Of a stretch of 12,209 nucleotides of DNA, positions 7,801 through 12,209 are shown in pieces. Position numbers and translations under genes: made by a program. Origin of the DNA: CAZCZR01 sp964503455 (lineage in GTDB: Bacteria > Bacillota > Clostridia > UBA1381); the NCBI GenBank assembly GCA_964503455.1, contig CAZCZR010000053.1:1-12209 (forward strand), read 5' to 3'. How positions within the stretch are numbered: the first letter of the stretch is position 1; every line of letters begins with the position of its first letter. The notes beneath the pieces were generated by a model. That model ran no database searches. It was given only the letters and a program-made list of their open reading frames with translations, and was not told the DNA's origin.

Positions 7801-8457
7801 AAGCTCCTCTCTCCCCGGAGCAAGGGCAAAGTAGCAATCCCTCTCGCCGATATTCGTCACAGGTCTTATCCTGCCCGTCATATACGTGTCGGTTGTTACC
7901 ATAGCGTCGATCTCGCCGTTTTCAAGCGCTTCCACACGGTCGTCATACTCTCTGTACATGACAGGCGTGTATGTTATCCCGTTAGCCTCCGCGTATTCGC
8001 GCATATACTGCTCGCCGAGCTTGTCCGGATTGATTCCGATTCGCATACCGTTTATCGCCGCGCTGTCATCCGATTGGACGGTTGTATTGTCCTCGCTCAC
8101 AAATATGTAATACGTTTCCGTACCCATAGGCTTTTTTGAAAACAGGAGATTTTCAGCGCCCTCGATCTCCTTGGATACATCGCACATTATATCTATCTCG
8201 CCGTCTTGGAGCTTTTGGTAGATCTCGTTCCGGCTGCCGTAGACATACTCGTATTTCCAGTCGTTATATTTTGCTATCTCCTGGTAATATGCGTATCCAT
8301 AGCCCGATTTGCGCTCGTTTTCGGCCGCTCCGCGGTGAAACACCTCATCGGAAAAATATCCGACCTTTACAACGGTCTCCTCCGCCAAAGCCTCCGGCAT
8401 CACGGATACTATCACGCATACTATCAGCATAATGCAATTTATAATTCTCTTATGCAT
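4837..8457 (-). CDS. BvgS-like hybrid sensor histidine kinase with tandem solute-binding domains
   Basis: The 1206-aa membrane sensor begins the phosphorelay encoded by this operon. A signal peptide (about 1-26) is followed by two extracellular SBP_bac_3-type domains (about 28-250 and 266-485) and a membrane helix (499-519). A short coiled-coil linker, a divergent PAS-like region (about 546-665) and a HisKA domain with phospho-acceptor H702 (SHDIRTP) follow. The HATPase domain has N820, DNGIG (854-858) and GTGLGL (884-889). Two receivers end the protein: REC1 (938-1060; D943-D945, D992, S1022, K1044) and REC2 (1083-1204; E1089/D1090, D1136, T1168, K1190). REC1 reads DWKMSGGMDG, one residue longer than the usual MPGMDG and lacking its proline. 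There is no internal HPt domain, but one is encoded at 10688-11041. The start ATG at 8457 is chosen because GAAAGGG lies 6 nt upstream and a signal peptide follows. A longer frame to 8595 would overlap the upstream gene. The ligand is unknown. Confidence 0.93.
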   Translation of the reverse strand: MHKRIINCIMLIVCVIVSVMPEALAEETVVKVGYFSDEVFHRGAAENERKSGYGYAYYQEIAKYNDWKYEYVYGSRNEIYQKLQDGEIDIMCDVSKEIEGAENLLFSKKPMGTETYYIFVSEDNTTVQSDDSAAINGMRIGINPDKLGEQYMREYAEANGITYTPVMYREYDDRVEALENGEIDAMVTTDTYMTGRIRPVTNIGERDCYFALAPGREELLSELDRVQSIILSNNPNYHTQLREKYYYQNIIRTKLTDDEKAWVDSHPNIKIGYLDNYMPFSSKNEDGTPDGLITALLPQLSEYMGIEFTAYSYESQTKLLAALENGDIDVVFPTYEDMWYSERRNYMQTPSVVSDRVSVIYKGDYDKLEYGRIAVWEQSPVQSLYVSTAYPEAEQIKYRDINDALNAVSRGEVDCMAASNDIMRRLTNDESKFTDLKISATSSVINYCFAVRRTDTELYSLLTMALNRLDSSEVTDTVIRYLYAESDYSIRDFLRRNATAVTLVFIVLLLIIVLWYIMYRKKSEDAKRTLKEAYEREKEYIASEEIRYNIIKSLIKLYFVVYYIDLEDYSYMDVLHSLNEHSAAADKADSKRFFAWIESNVLEQSRDDMAEFFDMTTLKERLKSEDSVQAEYETMDHGWCRGSFIVAGRGADGEADHVLWVVQKIDEERRKEIRTREALKEAYDAANRANDAKSTFLSNMSHDIRTPMNAIVGMTALAGAQIDDKKKVLDCLGKITTASKHLLALINEVLDMSKIESGKINLSEEDFNLSEMVDQLIILVRPQTQAHGHKLTVRVQDVKHENVIGDSLRLQQALVNILSNAIKYTPDGGKIELSIRETKIQKSGIACYEFICEDNGIGMDKDFLETVFEPFTRAAEGGASEIQGTGLGLAITRNVIRMMSGDIAVESTPGKGSKFTVTVYLRIQENDSYKDEKFADLPILVADDDKDTCLSTCVILDDLGMKSEWVQSGEEVVAKVAAAHEDDNDFFAVLLDWKMSGGMDGVTTTREIRKRVGPDVPIIIVSAYDWSEIEKEAREAGATCFVSKPLFRSRLVEVFKQLLEGESDNDQESNQIIRLGDLDFTGKRALVVEDNQFNAEILEAALTRTKMEVELAKNGKEAVEKFVDAEDGYFDIVFMDVQMPIMNGYEATRTIRSLSRDDCRKVPIIALTANAFAADIKAALEAGMNEHVAKPIDFKQIGKTLVKWLK

Positions 8458-8463
8458 TGGTAT

Positions 8464-8470
8464 CCCTTTC
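8464..8470 (-). promoter_or_regulatory. Ribosome-binding site that fixes the sensor-kinase start
   Basis: Read on the minus strand, GAAAGGG lies 6 nt before the ATG at 8457 and inside the 16-nt gap after the stop codon of the upstream gene. It supports the signal-peptide start over in-frame starts further upstream. Confidence 0.75.
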
Positions 8471-8473
8471 TTT

Positions 8474-10654
8474 TTACATATGCCTATGCTCATACTTTTC
8501 CGAAATGACTCCGAGCAAAGCAAAAATAACATTGCCGTTATCATCCACGGATATTCGGCGGTTCTTTGCAAAGACCCATTTATTTCCGACGCCAAATCGA
8601 AATTCTATCTCCGAGCCGCCGTTGTCAACCGCCTCTTCCATTGCCTTTATCGCACTTTCCCGATCGTCCTTATACACAAAATCCAATAAATTTACCGAAT
8701 ATATATGCTGCTCCCTCTCAAATCCAAACTCGTTATAGAAGCTGTCGTTCACAAGTATTGCCTCTATCCTGCCGTTTCTGTACTCAAGAAGTCCCGCCGC
8801 GCCTATACAGTTATTAAATATATACGAGCTTGAGCTGTCTGTATCCATAAGCTCATTCAGCTCGCGCAGATATGTTCTTCCCTTGATCTGCGTAAGACCG
8901 GCAAACGAGCTGTTTTCAAGCTTTTCCTCAAACTCCCGAACAGGCATAGGCTTCGCGAAATAGAATCCCTGCATCATGGTGCAGTCGAGATTTTTCATAA
9001 ATTCCGCCTGCTCCTTCGTTTCAACGCCCTCGCATATGACCGGCATACCCAGCTGATGCGCCATCTTAAGCACAGAGCTTATTATAATGCCGCTTCTTGC
9101 GCCTATGCCCTTGCCGTGAAGGAATTTAAAATCTATCTTCAAAACGTCCACAGGCACTTCTTTAAGCATATTCAGAGAAGAATATCCGCTGCCGAAGTCG
9201 TCCATCTCCACTACGAATCCCATCTTCTGAAGCTGCGCGACTGTGTCTATAAGCTTTTCCGGCTCCTCCATATAAGAGCTTTCGGTTATCTCAAGACGCA
9301 GCATCTCCGGGTTAAGGGAATATTTTTTCACAAGCTCCATCAGCTTCGCGCTTAAATCCTCGTCGCGCAAATCGGCTCTTGAAATATTGACTGAAATTGA
9401 TATAGGTATGCCTCTGCCGTTTTCCTGCCACTTTTTCATAAGGCGGCACGCCTGATCCCAGACATAATAATCAAGCTTCAGTATCTGACCCGTTTTTTCC
9501 AGAAGCGGTATGAACTCTCCCGGAGATAACCATCCAAGCTCCGAATGTGTCCAGCGGCACAGCGCCTCCGCGCCTATTATCTTGCCGGTAACATAGTTGT
9601 ACTGCGGCTGAAGCCAGACACTGACCTCGCCTCCGGCTATGGCCTCGTCAAGATGATTGGTTATCGCCATGTTTCTCCACTGGCGTTCCCACTGTTCTTC
9701 ATCAAAGATGGCTCTTCCTCCGCCTATCTTGCCTTTGACGGTTCTCTGCGCTATCCGCGCAAGGTCAAGCATCTGATCCACGCTGATCTTGTCTAAATCA
9801 TGGGGTTTTATTATATATACTCCCGTACATATCTCAACGGTATAGCTTTTATTGATATCCTTAAAAAATCTCGACACCGAGCAGAGTACCTTTTTCAGCT
9901 CCGGTCTTATACCGTATGAACCGCCCGTTTTCGCAAGCAGAGCGAATCGGTCGGCAGATATTCTTCCCAAAACCTCGTCATCGTCAATTGCCGCCTTTGT
10001 CAGACTGCTCCACGTCTTTAAAAGCTCATTCCCCGCTTCATAACCGAACACCTCGTTTATAAATTTAAAATTCTTTATATCGCTGTAGCATAGGGAATAC
10101 TGTTTTTCGGGATTTTCATGTATGATTTCCACCGCTTTTTCACGGAAGCCGTCAAGCGTAAGGCACCCCGTCAAACCGTCTATGCGCGTAAGACGATAAT
10201 TCTTATCCTCAAGCCGGCGGTTTTCCTCCTCCATCAGCCGAAGCATCAGCTTTTGCCTTGCAAAAAGACGGATAGTGTTTTGTACCCGTTTTTTTATAAC
10301 AGCGGTCTTAACGCTGCGGCTGATAAAATCGGTGGCGCCCATATCGTAAGCGCGCTGCACAATCTCCGACGAGTCCTCAGAAGATATCATGATTACCGGT
10401 ATGCTCTCTATCCAGCCGTTTTCCCTCATGGCTTCAAGCACACCGAAGCCGTCCGTACCCGGCATAACAACATCAAGCAGCACAAGAGCTATATCAATGC
10501 CATAGTTTTCAAGAATTTTAATTGCTTCTCTGCCGTCGGCGGCCTCTAAAATATCATATTCATTGCCAAGCATCATTCCGAAAAGCGCGCGGTTAAACTC
10601 GGCATCATCGGCTATCAGTATTTTAAGCCGCTGCCGGTCATTCATTTCATCCAT
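8474..10654 (-). CDS. Response regulator REC-GGDEF(degenerate)-EAL-PAS, predicted c-di-GMP phosphodiesterase
   Basis: The 726-aa cytoplasmic protein is the likely output of the phosphorelay. Its receiver (about 9-130) has D16/D17, phospho-acceptor D61 (LLDVVMPGTDG) and S91. The usual Lys-Pro is replaced by Arg-Ser (DFISRSV, R113). The GGDEF domain (about 155-315) keeps the fold motifs DGLTG and SDIKNFKFIN. Its active-site motif reads SADRF (233-237) and no RxxD inhibitory site is visible, so cyclase activity is unlikely. The EAL domain (about 330-578) has the residues needed for c-di-GMP hydrolysis to pGpG: E363 in EAL, N423, E455, D485/D486 in DDFGSGYSS, K506, E542 and Q562. A PAS-like domain (about 605-720) is C-terminal, whereas PAS modules usually lie upstream. 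The start at 10654 has GGGAGGGGAA (10661-10670) upstream; ATGs at 10660 and 10681 are in frame but poorly spaced. The gene lies 33 nt after the HPt gene and 16 nt before the kinase gene. The degenerate GGDEF may be a GTP-binding regulatory domain, as in some other dual-domain phosphodiesterases. Confidence 0.93.
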   Translation of the reverse strand: MDEMNDRQRLKILIADDAEFNRALFGMMLGNEYDILEAADGREAIKILENYGIDIALVLLDVVMPGTDGFGVLEAMRENGWIESIPVIMISSEDSSEIVQRAYDMGATDFISRSVKTAVIKKRVQNTIRLFARQKLMLRLMEEENRRLEDKNYRLTRIDGLTGCLTLDGFREKAVEIIHENPEKQYSLCYSDIKNFKFINEVFGYEAGNELLKTWSSLTKAAIDDDEVLGRISADRFALLAKTGGSYGIRPELKKVLCSVSRFFKDINKSYTVEICTGVYIIKPHDLDKISVDQMLDLARIAQRTVKGKIGGGRAIFDEEQWERQWRNMAITNHLDEAIAGGEVSVWLQPQYNYVTGKIIGAEALCRWTHSELGWLSPGEFIPLLEKTGQILKLDYYVWDQACRLMKKWQENGRGIPISISVNISRADLRDEDLSAKLMELVKKYSLNPEMLRLEITESSYMEEPEKLIDTVAQLQKMGFVVEMDDFGSGYSSLNMLKEVPVDVLKIDFKFLHGKGIGARSGIIISSVLKMAHQLGMPVICEGVETKEQAEFMKNLDCTMMQGFYFAKPMPVREFEEKLENSSFAGLTQIKGRTYLRELNELMDTDSSSSYIFNNCIGAAGLLEYRNGRIEAILVNDSFYNEFGFEREQHIYSVNLLDFVYKDDRESAIKAMEEAVDNGGSEIEFRFGVGNKWVFAKNRRISVDDNGNVIFALLGVISEKYEHRHM

Positions 10655-10660
10655 AATCAT

Positions 10661-10670
10661 TTCCCCTCCC
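10661..10670 (-). promoter_or_regulatory. Ribosome-binding site for the REC-GGDEF-EAL gene
   Basis: Minus-strand GGGAGGGGAA sits about 6 nt before the ATG at 10654 but directly against the ATG at 10660. The spacing favours the start whose protein begins MDEMND. Confidence 0.65.
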
Positions 10671-10687
10671 ATGCAAACCATATCAAA

Positions 10688-11041
10688 TCACAGAGTATTT
10701 AAATGTTCGCACGCCGTATCATATGCTTTTTTTATATCAGGGTAAACAGCCATAGCGCCCTCGTTGTCCCCTGCGCGGTATTTTTTCACAAGCTCGTCAC
10801 ACACCGTGTAAAGCTTTGTAAGTCCCACATTACCGGAAATGCCCTTGATTGTATGCGCCGCACGGAACATTGTGTCATAGTCTTTTTCCTCAACAGCCCT
10901 TGAAAGACTTTCCATGCTTGTGTCTTTCGTAAACTTCTTCACGAACATCATCATAAAACTTTCATCGTTATCAAATCTATCCATAGCGCTTGCTATGTCG
11001 ACGCCCGCTTTTTCAAGTATATCCTTTTCCTTTGCCGTCAT
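10688..11041 (-). CDS. HPt (histidine phosphotransfer) domain protein
   Basis: This 117-aa single-domain protein is predicted to carry phosphate between the hybrid kinase receivers and the REC domain of the next gene. The HPt signature is AAHTIKGISGNVG, with phospho-acceptor H63 and the conserved K66-G67. The rest reads as the expected helical bundle, with an N-terminal helix pair before H63 and a long helix after it (YTVCDELVKKYRAG). Length is typical of stand-alone HPt proteins. The start ATG at 11041 has GGAGG (11050-11054) 8 nt upstream. It is the first gene of the operon, directly after a consensus promoter, and is followed 33 nt later by the REC-GGDEF-EAL gene. Co-transcription with a hybrid kinase that lacks its own HPt domain strongly suggests a dedicated pathway. 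Cross-talk with other hybrid kinases in the genome is possible. Confidence 0.93.
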   Translation of the reverse strand: MTAKEKDILEKAGVDIASAMDRFDNDESFMMMFVKKFTKDTSMESLSRAVEEKDYDTMFRAAHTIKGISGNVGLTKLYTVCDELVKKYRAGDNEGAMAVYPDIKKAYDTACEHLNTL

Positions 11042-11060
11042 CTGACGTACCTCCGTTCCG

Positions 11061-11078
11061 CCGGCTCCGCACAGCCGG
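11061..11078 (-). promoter_or_regulatory. GC-rich hairpin in the HPt operon leader, next to the SD site
   Basis: On the minus strand CCGGCT (11073-11078) and AGCCGG (11061-11066) form a perfect 6-bp stem with a 6-nt loop, ending 6 nt before the GGAGG site. No T-run follows, so it is not a terminator. It could affect translation start or protect the 5' end of the mRNA; either role is inference. Confidence 0.4.
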
Positions 11079-11119
11079 ATAAAAAAATTACCTTTGCATG
11101 AAAATATTATACATTATTG

Positions 11120-11148
11120 ATTATATCACTTCTTAGCCGCATTGTCAA
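11120..11148 (-). promoter_or_regulatory. Sigma-A promoter of the HPt/c-di-GMP/kinase operon
   Basis: Read on the minus strand, a perfect TTGACA (11143-11148) and a perfect TATAAT (11120-11125) are 17 bp apart, and TGA before the -10 box makes it an extended -10 promoter. The start site should be near 11113, giving a leader of about 72 nt. No other strong promoter was seen within the operon, whose internal gaps are 33 and 16 nt. Confidence 0.85.
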
Positions 11149-11294
11149 TGTTTTTTGAATCTAAAACTGCGGAAAATCAGCCATTTTTTCATATCGTTTC
11201 GCCCTCCGTAAGAGCGCCTGTTCGGATTTAAATGCCGCCTGGATGTTTCGAGATTAAGACTCATTCAAAACCGTGCGGTTTATACCGTAGTCTG
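11149..11294. other. Divergent intergenic region with overlapping palindromes
   Basis: The space between the two divergent promoters holds no convincing ORF. Near the esterase promoter are two overlapping inverted repeats: AAACCGTGCGGTTT (11268-11281) and CGGTTTATACCG (11276-11287). They end 7 nt before that promoter's -35 box, a position suited to a regulator binding site. Nothing else stands out in the remaining stretch. The full gene-free stretch runs from 11042 to 11482 and also contains both promoters and both leaders. Confidence 0.35.
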
Positions 11295-11323
11295 TTGACA
11301 CGCGGTATTCGCTGTGATATAAT
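11295..11323 (+). promoter_or_regulatory. Sigma-A extended -10 promoter of the esterase-like gene
   Basis: TTGACA (11295-11300) and TATAAT (11318-11323) are separated by 17 bp, and TG at 11315-11316 gives a full extended -10 motif. Transcription should start near 11330, leaving an untranslated leader of about 150 nt before the gene at 11483. Confidence 0.85.
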
Positions 11324-11329
11324 ACATAT

Positions 11330-11482
11330 ATGAAAAATAATTGATGAACTATATGAACGGTTAGCCGATTGCTTTCTGTTCGGTGCGGAAATGTAAAAAC
11401 AGATAACTAAAATTTTATCAATACCATACTTTACATAGCCGAAAACGGAGTGTAATTATACAAATATATGAGGAGCAGAAAT
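11330..11482 (+). promoter_or_regulatory. Long leader of the esterase-like gene
   Basis: This AT-rich 5' leader contains a short CGG-TTAG-CCG hairpin near 11357-11366. A larger hairpin has TTACA (11431-11435) and CCG (11439-11441) pairing with CGG (11446-11448) and TGTAA (11451-11455) around an AAAA loop. The second lies 16 nt before the AGGAG ribosome-binding site (11471-11475). No T-run follows and no known riboswitch consensus is apparent, so a regulatory role is only a possibility. Confidence 0.3.
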
Positions 11483-12209
11483 ATGATAACAGAAAATATA
11501 ACAATAAGACATCACAACAGGAATATATCGGCAACATTATATTTGCCGCAAAAAGATAGGTTCCCGATGATTATTTTAAGTCACGGCTTTAACGGCAGCA
11601 GTGATGATTTTTCGGAATACGCGAAAATCTTGGCTGAAAATGAAATCGGAGTGTGTACATATGATTTCTGCGGCGGTTCATTGCGTTCAAAAAGCGACTC
11701 GGCTACAACCGAGATGACGGTTTTTACGGAAAAAGAAGATCTGTTTGCGGTGATAGACTTTATAGAGAAGCAGCAGTATACACAAAGCATTTTCTTGCTT
11801 GGCGCAAGTATGGGAGGTCTTGTCAGCGCATTGTGCGCGGAAGAGTGCTCTGATAAAATACAGGGTATGATGTTGCTTTATCCCGCGCTATGTGTCGCCG
11901 ATGACTGGAATAAGAAATTTCCGGATGTTGATGATATTCCAGACGTTTATAAGGTATGGGAGGTTCCTCTTGGAAAATGCTTTTTTGAAACATTACATAA
12001 TTTTAATGTATTTGAGCATATAGGGAATTATCAGAAAAATGTACTTATAATTCACGGTGATAAAGATGATATTGTTCCGCTTGAATACAGCGTCAAGGCA
12101 AATGAAATTTATACAAATTCAAACCTTCAAGTATTTGAGGGTGAAGGACATGGCTTTTCTGACAGCGGAGCTAAAGAAACAATAAATATAATTATGGAAT
12201 TTATCTGTA
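11483..12209 (+). CDS. Alpha/beta hydrolase, feruloyl/cinnamoyl esterase-like (3' end cut by window)
   Basis: The frame is open from the ATG at 11483 to the last base, giving 242 residues without a stop. AGGAG (11471-11475) lies 7 nt upstream. The product looks like a serine hydrolase of the Est1E/LJ0536 cinnamoyl-esterase type. It has an oxyanion-hole motif SHGF (33-36) followed by the DDF typical of that group, nucleophile elbow GASMGG with S109, acid motif HGDKDDIVP (191-199, probably D195) and catalytic H223 in GEGHGF. No signal peptide is visible, so it probably acts in the cytoplasm on imported, ester-linked oligosaccharides or other small acyl esters. Homologues are about 250 residues, so only a few residues are likely missing. 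The gene is visibly AT-richer than the lyase (33% GC in 11941-12000 against 57% in 1801-1860, counted by eye). Substrate is inferred from fold motifs and the nearby pectinase, and other acyl esters are possible. Confidence 0.85.
   Translation, partial: MITENITIRHHNRNISATLYLPQKDRFPMIILSHGFNGSSDDFSEYAKILAENEIGVCTYDFCGGSLRSKSDSATTEMTVFTEKEDLFAVIDFIEKQQYTQSIFLLGASMGGLVSALCAEECSDKIQGMMLLYPALCVADDWNKKFPDVDDIPDVYKVWEVPLGKCFFETLHNFNVFEHIGNYQKNVLIIHGDKDDIVPLEYSVKANEIYTNSNLQVFEGEGHGFSDSGAKETINIIMEFIC

Noticed and set aside
8458..8595. Upstream extension of the sensor kinase by 46 residues
   Set aside because: It would overlap the 3' end of the REC-GGDEF-EAL gene by about 120 nt and bury the signal peptide. 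The ATG at 8457 has a good GAAAGGG site.
11042..11113. c-di-GMP riboswitch in the operon leader, considered because of the PDE gene and a GCAAAGG string
   Set aside because: The leader is only about 72 nt and lacks the rest of the c-di-GMP-I or -II consensus. The only clear structure is the 6-bp CCGGCT stem.
11330..11365. Tiny frames MKNN and MNYMNG, overlapping at TGATG in the esterase leader, the first starting at the predicted transcription start
   Set aside because: There is no ribosome-binding site, they are extremely short, and leaderless start at a 4-codon frame is unlikely without mapping data.

Overview
The window looks like a chromosomal segment of a Gram-positive, pectin-degrading gut-type clostridium (Bacillota, Clostridia). 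The basis is strong Shine-Dalgarno sites (AAAGGAGG, GGAGG), sigma-A promoters close to TTGACA-17-TATAAT, a secreted rhamnogalacturonan lyase carrying a Firmicute copper-amine-oxidase-like stalk, and a BvgS-like hybrid kinase beside a REC-GGDEF-EAL protein. The genus cannot be fixed from this sequence. No tRNA, rRNA, CRISPR array, insertion sequence or integrase was seen.

Layout. (1) 65-3747, plus strand: a consensus promoter drives one large secreted PL11 rhamnogalacturonan lyase of 1193 aa with accessory modules at both ends. (2) 3786-4666, plus strand: an extended -10 promoter, a 150-nt structured leader of unknown class with an internal terminator-like hairpin, then a PlsC-type acyltransferase. 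(3) 4688-4821: a large perfect-stem, three-way-junction inverted repeat between convergent genes. It has U-tracts on both strands, so it is probably a bidirectional terminator, but it is much larger and more elaborate than usual. (4) 11148 down to 4837, minus strand: a three-gene operon in the transcribed order HPt protein, REC/degenerate-GGDEF/EAL/PAS protein, hybrid histidine kinase with two extracellular solute-binding domains and two receiver domains. (5) 11295-12209, plus strand: a divergent consensus promoter, a 150-nt leader and an AT-rich alpha/beta hydrolase of the feruloyl/cinnamoyl esterase type, cut by the window end.

How the genes may work together. The operon encodes every part of one phosphorelay: periplasmic-type sensor, HisKA, two receivers, a free HPt domain and a final receiver joined to an EAL domain with its catalytic residues intact. 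The simplest reading is that an extracellular small molecule controls hydrolysis of cyclic di-GMP. The flanking lyase and esterase both fit attack on plant cell-wall pectin, so the sensed ligand may relate to plant-polysaccharide breakdown; that link rests on proximity only.

Most notable beyond the genes are the 134-bp three-way-junction element at 4688-4821 and the plsC leader at 3821-3970, which has mutually exclusive pairings and no riboswitch class I recognise.
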